From contig NZ_JASTWJ010000001.1 of the NCBI RefSeq assembly GCF_030499515.1, positions 7,730,001 through 7,794,000 on the forward strand: a stretch of DNA of 64,000 bases. The letters are read 5' to 3'. Origin of the DNA: Streptomyces sp. DT2A-34 (GTDB taxonomy: Bacteria > Actinomycetota > Actinomycetes > Streptomycetales > Streptomycetaceae). A model generated the notes under the pieces. The model worked only from the letters and a program-made list of their open reading frames with translations. It was not told the origin of the DNA and ran no database searches. Positions 50,544 through 59,427 of this stretch are shown here, one piece after another. Positions within the stretch are counted from its first letter, which is position 1; each line of letters opens with the position of its first letter. Position numbers and translations under genes: made by a program.

Positions 50544-52619
50544 ATGACGGCCGAGCTGGTGCGGGGGCAGAACCACCCGCTCTCCCAGGCCCGTCTGGAG
50601 ATCCGGGTCTCGGCCGGCACGCCGATCGTGGCCGGAGCGGCGCTCGGTGACGAGCAGGGCAGGATCCACGGCGTCGAATGGGTGGCCCACCCCGGCGCCC
50701 CCACCCTGCCAGGCCTCGAGGTCTCCCGGCAGGCGGCCGCCGACCATCGCCTCGCGGTGGACCTGGACGCCATGCCGGAAGCCGTCCACCGCGTCAGTGT
50801 GCTGCTCGCCCTGCCCACCGGGGTCGCCGGTCCCACCCGGTTCGGTGCAGTCGCCACCCCCTTCGTCGCGGTCACCGGCCTCGACGGCACCGAGGTCGCG
50901 TCCTACACCATCACCGGCCTGGAGGCCGAGTCGGCTGTCGTCGCCCTTGAGCTCTACCGCCGCCAGGGTGCCTGGAAGGTGCGCGCCATCGGCCAGGGCT
51001 ACGCAGGCGGCCTCGCCGACCTCTTCACCGACCAGGGCCTGCCCCAAGCCCACCAACTCGCCGGCGGCATCAACGAAGCGGTGGCCCAGGGCATGGCCCG
51101 CAGCGTGCCGGCCCCCCCGCCCCGGCCGGACGGCGACCGCTCCCGGCAGACGGCCGCACCGGCACTCGGCCCGGACCAGGGCGGCCCCGCACCACAGGGC
51201 ACCTCCGGCCCCGTACCGCCTCCGCCGACCTCGCCCTACGGCACCCAGGCGCCCGGCACGTCCGGGCAGCCCACACCGCAGCCGAACTCCCCGTACGGCA
51301 CCCAGCCGCCCGGCGTACCCGGCCAGCCCCCGCAGCCGCCGCCGTATCAGGGCGGAACCGGCGCCACCGACCCCGCCCAGCCGTCCGTGCCCACGTCCGG
51401 CGGCCCGATCAACTACAGCCACCCGCGCCGCCAGAGCGCGGCCCCGCCGCCTCCGCCGACCGCACCACCGGCCCAGCCCGGGCAGCCCGCGCAGCCGGTC
51501 GCGGGTGACGCCACCGGCTGGTCCATGGACGAGCGGCTCTACAACCAGGTGTGGGGCATGTTCGAGGACCTGGCCCGCACGACCGCCGCCTACCGCAGCG
51601 CGGTCGACTTCGCCGACTCGCGCATGGAGAAGGAGCTCGACCAGGTCCTGTCGGATCCGCGCAGCCGGATCGGCGGACAGGGCGACGCCGCACGCGAGGC
51701 GGCCCAGGCCAAGCACGCCCAGCTGGTCAACCAGGCCAGGGCGGCGCTCGACCGGGACCTGGCCCAGCTCACCGCCGAGTCCGAGGTCGTCGAACCCGCG
51801 CTGCCGACCGCGTACGCGCGGTGGGACAACCCCGTCTGGCACGGCTACCGCGTGCCGATGGAGATCCCCATGGCGCTGCGCCTGGGCGACCTCCACCTGC
51901 CCGAGAGCGCCCCATTGCGCATACCGATGCTGGTCCGGCTGCCGTTGGAGCGCGGCTTGTGGATCGACAGCGGACGCGGCGGATCGCTCGACGGATCGTT
52001 CACCGACTCCCACGACCTGCGGCGCCTCGCGATGGAGACGGCGCTGGCGCACGCGGCCCGGCTGCTCGCCGTCTATCCGGCGGGCGAGTTCACCGTGCAC
52101 GTCATCGATCCTGCCGGTTCGGGCGCGCAGACGCTCGTACCGCTGGTGCAGACCGGCGTGCTCGCAGCCCCGCCCGCTGTGGGCGCGGCGGGTGTCACGG
52201 AGGTCCTCGCACGACTCACTCAGCGCGTCGACCTGGTGCAGATGGCCCTGCGCGGCGGTGCGCCCGACTCCCTGCCGCCGGGTTTCGACACCTCCGAGCA
52301 GCTGCTGATCGTCAATGACTTCCCGCACGGCTTCGACGACCGGGCCGTGAACCAGCTGCGCTACCTGGCGGACGAGGGGCCCGCCGTCGGCGTCCACCTC
52401 ATGATGGTCGCGGACCGTGAGGAGGCCGCCGCCTACGGCCCGTTGCTCGACCCGCTGTGGCGTTCGCTGATGCGACTGACCCCGGTGCCGGACGATCACC
52501 TCGCCGACCCGTGGGTGGGGCACGCCTGGACTTACGAGCCCCCGCTCGTGCCGCCCGGCAGCCAGGTGCTCCAGCAGGTGCTCACACAGGTCGCCGCAGC
52601 CCGGACCAAGCACAGGTAA
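50544..52619 (+). CDS. TerD-domain protein with C-terminal inactive FtsK/HerA-like domain
   Basis: 691 residues. Residues 1-165 form a TerD-like domain (HPLSQARLEIRVSAGTPIVA, ELYRRQGAWKVRAIGQGYAG). A Pro/Gln/Gly-rich linker covers about 185-335. The C-terminal half is a soluble domain (WHGYRVPMEIPMALRLGDL, LPLERGLWIDSGR, LLIVNDFPHGFDD, VGVHLMMVADREE) laid out like FtsK/HerA ATPases. The Walker A loop is absent; IDSGRGGSL stands at that place. Such TerD fusions are known in Ter stress systems; the exact role is open. It starts 71 bases after terD, probably the same operon. Confidence 0.8.
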   Translation: MTAELVRGQNHPLSQARLEIRVSAGTPIVAGAALGDEQGRIHGVEWVAHPGAPTLPGLEVSRQAAADHRLAVDLDAMPEAVHRVSVLLALPTGVAGPTRFGAVATPFVAVTGLDGTEVASYTITGLEAESAVVALELYRRQGAWKVRAIGQGYAGGLADLFTDQGLPQAHQLAGGINEAVAQGMARSVPAPPPRPDGDRSRQTAAPALGPDQGGPAPQGTSGPVPPPPTSPYGTQAPGTSGQPTPQPNSPYGTQPPGVPGQPPQPPPYQGGTGATDPAQPSVPTSGGPINYSHPRRQSAAPPPPPTAPPAQPGQPAQPVAGDATGWSMDERLYNQVWGMFEDLARTTAAYRSAVDFADSRMEKELDQVLSDPRSRIGGQGDAAREAAQAKHAQLVNQARAALDRDLAQLTAESEVVEPALPTAYARWDNPVWHGYRVPMEIPMALRLGDLHLPESAPLRIPMLVRLPLERGLWIDSGRGGSLDGSFTDSHDLRRLAMETALAHAARLLAVYPAGEFTVHVIDPAGSGAQTLVPLVQTGVLAAPPAVGAAGVTEVLARLTQRVDLVQMALRGGAPDSLPPGFDTSEQLLIVNDFPHGFDDRAVNQLRYLADEGPAVGVHLMMVADREEAAAYGPLLDPLWRSLMRLTPVPDDHLADPWVGHAWTYEPPLVPPGSQVLQQVLTQVAAARTKHR

Positions 52620-52638
52620 AGAGCCCCTGACCAGCACA

Positions 52639-52665
52639 CTTGGCCTTTCTTTTGCCAAGCGTTTT
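52639..52665 (+). terminator. Rho-independent terminator after the TerD-fusion gene
   Basis: CTTGGC (52639-52644) pairs with GCCAAG (52654-52659), followed by CGTTTT. It lies 20 bases after the stop and separates the TerD operon from terC. Confidence 0.7.
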
Positions 52666-52701
52666 ACCTTTCCTTGGTGATTGGGGTACTGTTCATCGCA
52701 C

Positions 52702-52839
52702 GGAGGGGAGTACTCCCTGTCTGCTGCGACGTACCCGTCAATACGGATCCGGCCAGATCCCGGGGCGTCGGCCCATCGTGGGTGGAAGAGACCTCCGGCG
52801 CGCGACGACGCTGACATTTGCCGTTACGACTGCCGGAGG
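52702..52839 (+). ncRNA. yybP-ykoY (manganese) riboswitch before terC
   Basis: The leader has the hallmark GGGGAGTA loop (52706-52713) and, at its 3' side, AGAGACC (52788-52794). The closing helix P1 is formed by CGGAGG (52702-52707) and CCTCCG (52793-52798). Metal sensing by this class is well established, and TerC-family genes are frequent targets. The P1 3' strand CCTCCGGC (52793-52800) is also perfectly complementary to GCCGGAGG (52832-52839), which contains the terC ribosome site. Two exclusive pairings are therefore possible: P1 closed frees the site, P1 open masks it. Confidence 0.75.
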
Positions 52840-52843
52840 CGCA

Positions 52844-53845
52844 GTGGATGTTTCCCCGACCCTATGGGTCCTGACCATCGTGGGCCTTGCCGCCCTGATC
52901 GCGGTCGACTTCTTCATCGGCCGCAAGCCGCACGACGTCTCGATCAAGGAAGCCGGTATCTGGACGGTCGTCTGGATCGTCCTGGCGGGCCTCTTCGGGC
53001 TCGGCCTGCTGATCTTCGGCGGCGGACAGCCCGCCGGTGAGTTCTTCGCAGGCTTCATCACCGAGAAGTCGCTGAGCGTCGACAACCTCTTCGTCTTCGT
53101 CCTGATCATGGCGAAGTTCGCGGTGCCCTCGCAGTACCAGCAGCGCGTGCTCCTCATTGGCGTCCTCATAGCCCTGGTCCTGCGCGCGATCTTCATCGCC
53201 GCGGGCGCCGCGATCCTCGCGAGCTTCTCGTGGGTGTTCTACCTCTTCGGTGCCTTCCTCATCTGGACCGCCTGGAAGCTCATCCAGGAGGCGCGGGCCG
53301 ACGAAGAGGACGAGGAGTACGAGGAGAACAAGCTGCTCAAGGCCGCCGAGCGCAAGTTCGGTGTCGCTGACCGCTACCACGGCACCAAGCTGTTCATCAC
53401 CGAGAACGGCAAGCGGATCATGACCCCGATGCTGGTCGTGATGCTGGCGATCGGCACCACGGACGTGCTGTTCGCCCTCGACTCCATCCCGGCGATCTTC
53501 GGCCTGACCCAGGACCCGTACATCGTGTTCACGGCCAACGCCTTCGCCCTGATGGGTCTCAGGCAGCTGTACTTCCTCATCGGCGGCCTGCTGAAGAAGC
53601 TGGTCCACCTGAGCTACGGCCTGTCGATCATCCTGGGCTTCATCGGCGTCAAGCTGGTGCTGCACGCGCTGCACGAGTCCGGTGTCCATGTCCCTGAGAT
53701 CAGCATCCCGGTCTCGCTCGGCGTGATCTGCTCGGTCCTGATCGTCACCACGATCACCAGCTTGAGGGCCTCCAAGAAGCAGGCGGCGGCCGAGGCGGCG
53801 CAGGAGCGGAGCGAAGGCGCTCCGAAGGACAGCATCGACGTCTGA
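52844..53845 (+). CDS. TerC family membrane protein
   Basis: 333 residues, about nine transmembrane helices. Acidic residues lie within the membrane in SLSVDNLFVFVLIM and IGTTDVLFALDSIPAIFGLT, the two signature motifs of the TerC/Alx family, which exports Mn2+ in E. coli (Alx) and B. subtilis (YceF/YkoY). A charged cytosolic loop (RADEEDEEYEENKLL) connects the halves. The preceding manganese-type riboswitch supports a Mn2+ exporter over a tellurite function. GTG 52844 follows CCGGAGGCGCA. Confidence 0.92.
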   Translation: MDVSPTLWVLTIVGLAALIAVDFFIGRKPHDVSIKEAGIWTVVWIVLAGLFGLGLLIFGGGQPAGEFFAGFITEKSLSVDNLFVFVLIMAKFAVPSQYQQRVLLIGVLIALVLRAIFIAAGAAILASFSWVFYLFGAFLIWTAWKLIQEARADEEDEEYEENKLLKAAERKFGVADRYHGTKLFITENGKRIMTPMLVVMLAIGTTDVLFALDSIPAIFGLTQDPYIVFTANAFALMGLRQLYFLIGGLLKKLVHLSYGLSIILGFIGVKLVLHALHESGVHVPEISIPVSLGVICSVLIVTTITSLRASKKQAAAEAAQERSEGAPKDSIDV

Positions 53846-53870
53846 TCACGTCGGACGTACGAAGAATCAA

Positions 53871-53915
53871 CACCGGGAGTGGTGCCCAGCGAATTGCCGA
53901 GCACCGCTCCCGGTG
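53871..53915 (+). terminator. Terminator of terC
   Basis: CACCGGGAGTGGTGC (53871-53885) and GCACCGCTCCCGGTG (53901-53915) form a 15-bp stem with one G-U, starting 25 bases after the stop. Confidence 0.85.
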
Positions 53916-53972
53916 CTTCGTTGGGCGCTGGGTGTCCCCGGCCGGGGACACCACGGCCGGGCGGAGGCACCT

Positions 53973-54288
53973 GTGGACGCACCCGTGAAGTTCGTGCAGA
54001 TCATCGACTTCGAGACCGAGCGCATCGACGAGATGCGGGAGCTGGGCCAATGAGACGGAACAGCGCCTGTCAGGTCGCACCGGCGGCCCCACGCGCCGTC
54101 TCGTCCTCAAGGACCGGGGCGAGGCCAACCGCTACCTCGTGGTGATCGAGTTCGACTCCTGCGAGGACGCCATGCGCAACAGCGACGACCCCGAGACGAC
54201 CAAGTTCGCGGAGCAGATGGCCGCACTGTGCACCAGGCCGCCGTCCTTCACGGACTGCGACGTACAGGAGATGACCGATTTCGCGTAG
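53973..54288 (+). pseudogene. Small monooxygenase-like (ferredoxin fold) protein, frameshifted
   Basis: GTG 53973, well placed after GGAGG, opens a frame ending in FVQIIDFETERIDEMRELGQ and a TGA at 54051. The rest of the protein is in the next frame: ETEQRLSGRTGGPTRRLVL, RYLVVIEFDSCEDAMRN, PETTKFAEQMAAL and SFTDCDVQEM, to TAG at 54286-54288. Removing one T at 54051 joins both into a protein of about 104 residues with a full ferredoxin-like fold, as in antibiotic biosynthesis monooxygenase-type families. Confidence 0.7.
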
Positions 54289-54306
54289 CGACACACGACC
54301 CACAGG

Positions 54307-54333
54307 GGCCCCGCATCCCGAGGGCGCGGGGCC
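54307..54333 (+). terminator. Stem-loop after the frameshifted gene
   Basis: GGCCCCGC (54307-54314) and GCGGGGCC (54326-54333), perfect 8-bp stem, 18 bases after the stop. Confidence 0.65.
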
Positions 54334-54391
54334 GCCTGACAACGATCCGGACCGGAGTGCGAACCCTCAACGCCTCTGCGACGATCGCTCC

Positions 54392-55492
54392 ATGATCGCT
54401 CGGCTCAGGCCGCTCACGACCCAGTGGACATACGTCGTGCCGGTGCTCGCGGTCGTCCTGCTGGCCTTCACCTGGGGACGGGACCTGCCCGGCGCCCTCG
54501 TCGCGCTGGTGACACTGGTCCTCGCGGGGGCCGTCCTGGCCGCCGTACACCATGCCGAAGTGGTCGCTCACCGGGTCGGCGAGCCCTTCGGCTCCCTGGT
54601 CCTCGCCGTGGCCGTCACGATCATCGAGGTCGCCCTGATCGTGACCCTGATGGCCGACGGCGGCGACAAGAGCTCCACCCTCGCCCGGGACACGGTCTTC
54701 GCGGCCGTCATGATCACCTGTAACGGCATCGTCGGCCTCTGTCTGCTGGTCGCCTCGCTGCGCCACCGTACGGCGGTCTTCAACCCCGAGGGCACGGGCG
54801 CCGCTCTCGCGACCGTCGCCACCCTGGCCACGCTCAGCCTGGTGCTGCCGACGTTCACCACGAGCAAGCCCGGGCCGGAGTTCTCCAGCGTGCAGCTGAC
54901 GTTCGCCGCGCTCTCCTCGCTGATCCTGTACGGCCTGTTCGTGGCGACGCAGACCGTGCGGCACCGCGACTACTTCCTCCCCATCACCCGGCAGGGCGAG
55001 GTGATCACCGCCGACCACCACGCCCATGCGCCCTCCGCCCGCACCGCGAAGATCAGCCTCGGGCTGCTGGGCCTGGCCCTGATCGGTGTGGTCGGCCTCG
55101 CCAAAGGCGTGTCGCCCACCATCGAGTCCGGGGTGTCGGCCGCCGGCCTGCCGCATGCCGTCGTCGGTGTGATCATCGCCCTGCTGGTGCTGCTCCCCGA
55201 GACGATCGCCGCGCTGCGCTCCGCCCGCCGTGACCGCGTGCAGACCAGCCTGAACCTCGCGCTCGGTTCGGCGATGGCCAGCATCGGCCTGACCATCCCC
55301 GCGGTCGCCCTTGCCTCCGTCTGGCTCTCGGGCCCACTCGTCCTCGGCCTCGGCCCCACCCACATGGTGCTGCTCGCCCTGACGGTGGTGGTGAGCTCGC
55401 TGACGGTGGTCCCCGGGCGGGCGACGCCGCTCCAGGGAGGCGTTCATCTGGTGCTGTTCGCGGCGTATCTGGAGCTCGCGATCAATCCGTAG
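54392..55492 (+). CDS. Calcium/cation:proton antiporter (ChaA-type, CaCA family)
   Basis: 366 residues, about eleven transmembrane helices. Two alpha-repeat motifs: GEPFGSLVLAVAVTIIEVAL in the first half and LLPETIAALRSARRDRVQTS then NLALGSAMASIGLT in the second. Each has the acidic residue needed for cation transport. ChaA exchanges Ca2+, Na+ or K+ for H+. ATG 54392. Convergent with the next MFS gene, with a strong shared terminator. Confidence 0.9.
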   Translation: MIARLRPLTTQWTYVVPVLAVVLLAFTWGRDLPGALVALVTLVLAGAVLAAVHHAEVVAHRVGEPFGSLVLAVAVTIIEVALIVTLMADGGDKSSTLARDTVFAAVMITCNGIVGLCLLVASLRHRTAVFNPEGTGAALATVATLATLSLVLPTFTTSKPGPEFSSVQLTFAALSSLILYGLFVATQTVRHRDYFLPITRQGEVITADHHAHAPSARTAKISLGLLGLALIGVVGLAKGVSPTIESGVSAAGLPHAVVGVIIALLVLLPETIAALRSARRDRVQTSLNLALGSAMASIGLTIPAVALASVWLSGPLVLGLGPTHMVLLALTVVVSSLTVVPGRATPLQGGVHLVLFAAYLELAINP

Positions 55493-55541
55493 CCGCTGTG
55501 CTCCGCGGCCGATCGTCCTTCGCGGCTGCGGAGCACAGCGG
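55493..55541. terminator. Bidirectional terminator between antiporter and MFS genes
   Basis: CCGCTGTGCTCCGC (55493-55506) and GCGGAGCACAGCGG (55528-55541) form a perfect 14-bp stem directly after the antiporter stop; the inner arms GGCC/GGCT extend it. Confidence 0.9.
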
Positions 55542-55562
55542 AGCCGTGCTGTCCGGAGCCCG

Positions 55563-56867
55563 TCACCCGATGGCGGGCTCCGGCGCCGCAGCAGGCGCCG
55601 GACGCGTCTCGGGCAGCAGTGCGAAGCACCCCAGGCTGAGCAGCGCGATCCCGGTCAGATAGGCCCCCACACCCCACGGCACCCGACCGCCCTGCTCGGC
55701 GAGCGCCGTCGCCACGATCGGTGTGAGCGCGCCCCCGAGGACGCCACCGAGGTTGTAGCCCACCGCCGCGCCCGTGCAGCGCACCCGGGGCTCGTACAAC
55801 TCCGGCAGATACGCGGCGATCACGGCGAACATCGTGATGAACGCGAGCATCGCCCCGAGGAAGCCCAGGAACATCAGCAGTGGCTCGCCCGTCGCGAGGA
55901 GCGCGACCAGCGGAAACATCCACAGGACGGCGGCAGCGCACCCGATCAGGGTCAGGGGCCGCCGCCCGTACCGGTCGCCGAGCATCGCCACCAGCGGTGT
56001 GAGCGAGCCCTTCACCACCACCGCGCCCATGACGCAGGTCAGCATGACGCCCCGGCTCACACCGAGCCGCTCGGTGGCGTAGGCGAGGGACCAGGTCGTC
56101 ACGGTGTAGAAGATCGCGTATCCGATCGACAGCGCCCCGGCCGTCAGCAGAACGAGCCGCCAGTGGTCGTGCACGACTTCGGCCAGCGGCACGCGCGCGT
56201 GGTCGTCGATTTCGAGGAACCGGGGGCTCTCGGTGAGCGACGACCGCAGCCAGAGCCCCACCACCGCGAGCACCCCCGCCGCCCAGAACGGCACACGCCA
56301 TCCCCACGCGGCGAACTGCGCGTCGGACAACGTCGCCGACAGCCCCAGCACCACACCGTTGGCGAGCAGAAAGCCCAGCGCGGGCCCGACCTGCGGGAAG
56401 CTCGACCACAGACCACGCCGCTCGGCCGGCGCGTGCTCCACGGTCAGCAGGACGGCCCCGCCCCACTCCCCGCCGAGCCCCAGGCCCTGCAGAAAGCGCA
56501 GCACGAGCAGCAGCAGGGGAGCGGTGACACCGATCGTGTCGTACGTCGGTACGCAGCCGACCGCGACCGTGGAGGCGCCGGTCAGCAGCAACGAGGCGAC
56601 GAGGACCGGCCGGCGTCCGTGCCGGTCCCCGATGTGCCCGAACAGCACCGACCCCAGTGGCCGCGCCACAAAGCCCACGCCGAACGTCGCGAAAGCGGCC
56701 AGGGTTCCCGCCACTGGCGAGAACGTCGGGAAGAACAGCGGCCCCAGGACCAGCGCCGCCGCGGTCCCGTAGACGAAAAAGTCGTAGAACTCGATGGCTG
56801 TTCCGGCGAGCGAGGCGGCCGCGAGCCGCAACATGGAGGGCGCCCTTACGGTGCGTACATCTTGCAT
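55563..56867 (-). CDS. MFS metabolite:H+ symporter (MHS family)
   Basis: 434 residues, twelve helices. Start MLRLAAASLAGTAIEFYDFFVYGTAAAL in outline is typical of the ProP/ShiA/KgtP subfamily. The motifs GHIGDRHGRRPVLVASLLL (loop 2-3), RFLQGLGLGGEWGGAVLL (helix 4) and LGDRYGRRPL (loop 8-9) are all in place. It imports organic acids, shikimate or osmolytes; the exact substrate is not predictable. Confidence 0.92.
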   Translation of the reverse strand: MQDVRTVRAPSMLRLAAASLAGTAIEFYDFFVYGTAAALVLGPLFFPTFSPVAGTLAAFATFGVGFVARPLGSVLFGHIGDRHGRRPVLVASLLLTGASTVAVGCVPTYDTIGVTAPLLLLVLRFLQGLGLGGEWGGAVLLTVEHAPAERRGLWSSFPQVGPALGFLLANGVVLGLSATLSDAQFAAWGWRVPFWAAGVLAVVGLWLRSSLTESPRFLEIDDHARVPLAEVVHDHWRLVLLTAGALSIGYAIFYTVTTWSLAYATERLGVSRGVMLTCVMGAVVVKGSLTPLVAMLGDRYGRRPLTLIGCAAAVLWMFPLVALLATGEPLLMFLGFLGAMLAFITMFAVIAAYLPELYEPRVRCTGAAVGYNLGGVLGGALTPIVATALAEQGGRVPWGVGAYLTGIALLSLGCFALLPETRPAPAAAPEPAIG

Positions 56868-56929
56868 GCCGCGTCAACTACCCACGGTGACCACGGGTTA
56901 CGGGGGCGTACAGGCGCGCCGGGGCTTGG

Positions 56930-57976
56930 TCAGTACGTGACGGTGATGCGCCGGGCGGGGCCGTCGACGCGGACGATGCCGCCGTAGGGGATCACGAGTT
57001 GTGGGTCGGTGTGCCCGTAGTCCACGTCGAAGACGATCATGGTGTCGGGAGCGTAGGCCCGCATGGCGCGCAGGACGGCCTCGCGCTGCTCGGCCGCGTA
57101 ACGAGCGGCCTCCTCGGGGCTGTTGGGGCGCTCGAAGGACCAGGTCTTCGCGCGGCCCATCAGGAGTGCGGAGAAGCGCTGGAGCAGCCCGCGCTCGCCC
57201 ATGTTGCGCATGGTGCGGAAGACCTCCTCGCCGCTCGGCATCTCCTCCGAGGTCTCCAGGAGCAGCACTCCGCCGTCGTATTCCGAGAGGTCGCGCGCGA
57301 TCTCCCGGTCAGCCATCAGCATCCAGCCGAGGATCTCCAGACAGCCGCCCCAACTGCGGCCTTCCACCACCCCGTCGGCGTTCACCCACGTCCATCCGTC
57401 GGAGGGTCGCATCTCCGGCTCCGCGTCGAAGGTCGCCGGGTCGGCCCAGTCACGGTTGATGTCGTTCCAGAGCTCTGCGGGCTTCAGCTCGTACTCGCCC
57501 GATGTGAAGAGCGCCGCCCGCAGTGACTCGGCGGTCAACTGGTCCATGGCAACAGGGCGGCCCAACGCGGTCATGACGGTCGCGCCGTGGTAGCCGACGA
57601 TGCCGGTGTTGCGCAGGAACATGAGCAGGTTCGTGTTGTCGCTCATCCCGAAGAACGGCTTTGGGTTTGCCCGGATCAACTCCCGGTCCAGCAGCGGCAG
57701 CACGGTGATCTGGTCGTCGCCGCCGATCGACGCGATGACCGCCTTGATGTCGGGATCGGCGAACGCGGCATGTATGTCGTCGGCGCGTTCCTGCGGCGTC
57801 GATCCCATCTTGCGCGTCGAGGGGTACTCGACCGGCTCGAGTTCGTAGTCCTTGCGCAGCCGCTCCAGGCCCAGTTCGTAGGGGCGTGGGAAGAGCCCGG
57901 GCAGGCCTGCGCCGGGGGAGATGACGGCGACGCGGTCGCCGGGGGACGGCTTGGGAGGGTACGAGATCATGGTCAT
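56930..57976 (-). CDS. S66 LD-carboxypeptidase family protein (MccF-like)
   Basis: 348 residues of the peptidase S66 family, which includes LD-carboxypeptidase of peptidoglycan recycling and the microcin C immunity protein MccF. The nucleophile lies in FFGMSDNTNLLMF, the Glu in LLLETSEE and the His in DVDYGHTDPQLVIPYGG. The length and the insert WSFERPNSPEEAARYAA are closer to MccF-type enzymes that cleave acyl-sulfamoyl nucleotides or similar. The ATG at 57976 is preceded by TACCCT at 7 bases, hence leaderless. Divergent from aroQ. Confidence 0.87.
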   Translation of the reverse strand: MTMISYPPKPSPGDRVAVISPGAGLPGLFPRPYELGLERLRKDYELEPVEYPSTRKMGSTPQERADDIHAAFADPDIKAVIASIGGDDQITVLPLLDRELIRANPKPFFGMSDNTNLLMFLRNTGIVGYHGATVMTALGRPVAMDQLTAESLRAALFTSGEYELKPAELWNDINRDWADPATFDAEPEMRPSDGWTWVNADGVVEGRSWGGCLEILGWMLMADREIARDLSEYDGGVLLLETSEEMPSGEEVFRTMRNMGERGLLQRFSALLMGRAKTWSFERPNSPEEAARYAAEQREAVLRAMRAYAPDTMIVFDVDYGHTDPQLVIPYGGIVRVDGPARRITVTY

Positions 57977-58080
57977 GACGGGAGGGTATGACTCGTGGCG
58001 TGGCCCGCGCACCGTGATAAACCGGGGTCTGAACAGCGGTCACCGACGGACCGCCACACCCTGAACGGACCGGAGGAACC

Positions 58081-58554
58081 GTGCCCCGCACCCTGGCCAA
58101 CGCCCCGATCATGATCCTCAACGGCCCCAACCTGAACCTTCTCGGCCAGCGTCAGCCGGAGATCTACGGCTCCGAGACCCTGACCGATGTCGAGGCCCTG
58201 TGCGCCAAGGCGGCGGCCGCGCACGGCGGCACGATCGACTTCCGGCAGTCCAACCACGAGGGCGAACTGGTCGACTGGATCCATGAGGCACGGCTGAACC
58301 ACAGCGGGATCGTGATCAACCCCGGCGCCTACTCGCACACGTCAGTTGCGATTCTGGACGCACTCAACACCTGCGACGGACTACCCGTGTTGGAGGTCCA
58401 CATCTCCAACATCCACAAGCGTGAGTCGTTCCGGCACCACTCGTATGTCTCCCTGCGCGCCGACGGCGTCATCGCTGGTTGTGGTGTGCAGGGGTACGTG
58501 TTCGGGGTGGAGCGGGTCGCCGCACTGGCGGGGGCGGGACAGGCCGACACGTGA
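58081..58554 (+). CDS. aroQ: Type II 3-dehydroquinate dehydratase
   Basis: 157 residues. Third step of the shikimate pathway: removes water from 3-dehydroquinate. [17 protein letters not shown] with the catalytic Tyr and Arg loop, [31 protein letters not shown] with the active-site His, and [17 protein letters not shown] are all complete. Dodecameric in Streptomyces. Start GTG/ATG at 58081 behind GGAGGAACC. Not linked to other aro genes here. Confidence 0.97.
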   Translation: MPRTLANAPIMILNGPNLNLLGQRQPEIYGSETLTDVEALCAKAAAAHGGTIDFRQSNHEGELVDWIHEARLNHSGIVINPGAYSHTSVAILDALNTCDGLPVLEVHISNIHKRESFRHHSYVSLRADGVIAGCGVQGYVFGVERVAALAGAGQADT

Positions 58555-58600
58555 AGCGGCCGGGCGGGGCGGGCGTGTAGGTCCGGCGCACCTATGACCC

Positions 58601-58651
58601 CTGTGGATGCGTAAGGCCCGTGGACGTGTAAGTCCCGTGGATGTGTAAGTC
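58601..58651. repeat. 17-bp tandem repeat after aroQ
   Basis: Three units: CTGTGGATGCGTAAGGC, CCGTGGACGTGTAAGTC and CCGTGGATGTGTAAGTC (58601-58617, 58618-58634, 58635-58651), between aroQ and the convergent ABC gene. Confidence 0.85.
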
Positions 58652-58674
58652 CCGCCGACCATAGCGAGCGGTCC

Positions 58675-59427
58675 TTACAGTCGCCCCGCCTCCACGATCC
58701 GCCGCAGGAAGCGCTGGGTGCGCTCCTGCTGCGGATCGCCGAAGATCTGCTCGGCCGTGCCGCGCTCCAGCACCACGCCTCCGTCCAGAAAACAAACCTG
58801 GTCGGCGACCTCGCGGGCGAACCCCATCTCGTGCGTGGCCAGCACCATCGTCATCCCGTCCCCCTTCAAGTCGCGGACGACGGAGAGGACTTCACCCACG
58901 AGCTCGGGGTCGAGGGCGGCGGTGATCTCGTCGAGCAACAGCAGCCGGGGGCGTACGGCCAGGGCGCGGACGATGGCGACCCGCTGCTGCTGGCCGCCGC
59001 TCAGCCGGTCCGGGTACTCGCCCGCCTTGCCGGCCAGCCCGAGCCGTTCCAGCAGCTCACGCGCGCGTGCCTCGGCCTCCGCCCGGGACACACCGTGCAC
59101 CCGGCGCGGGGCGAGGGTGATGTTCTCCAGGACCGTCATGTGCGGAAAGAGGTTGTACGCCTGGAACACCACGCCGATACGGCGTCGTACGGCGTCCTGG
59201 TCGGCGCGCGGATCGGTGATCTCCTCGCCGTCCAGCCAGATCGCGCCGTCGTCGATGTCCTCCAGCAGGTTCGCGCACCGCAGCAGCGTGGACTTGCCGG
59301 AGCCGGAGGCGCCGATCAGCGCGGTCACGGTGTGCGGGGCGACCTCCAGGTCGACGTCCCGCAGCACGACCGAGCCGCCGAAGGTCTTGCGGACGGACTC
59401 CATGCGCAGCACAGGTGCGTCGCTCAC
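58675..59427 (-). CDS. Amino-acid ABC transporter, ATP-binding protein
   Basis: 250 residues of the GlnQ/HisP type: Walker A GASGSGKS near 39-46, Q-loop VFQAYNLFPHMTVLEN, signature LSGGQQQR, Walker B LLLLDEITAALDPE, H-loop ATHEMGFAREVAD. The usual DEPTSALD reads DEITAALD, a change tolerated elsewhere in the subfamily. Starts with GTG 59427, overlapping the permease stop as GTGA. Third gene of a binding protein-permease-ATPase operon. Confidence 0.93.
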   Translation of the reverse strand: MSDAPVLRMESVRKTFGGSVVLRDVDLEVAPHTVTALIGASGSGKSTLLRCANLLEDIDDGAIWLDGEEITDPRADQDAVRRRIGVVFQAYNLFPHMTVLENITLAPRRVHGVSRAEAEARARELLERLGLAGKAGEYPDRLSGGQQQRVAIVRALAVRPRLLLLDEITAALDPELVGEVLSVVRDLKGDGMTMVLATHEMGFAREVADQVCFLDGGVVLERGTAEQIFGDPQQERTQRFLRRIVEAGRL

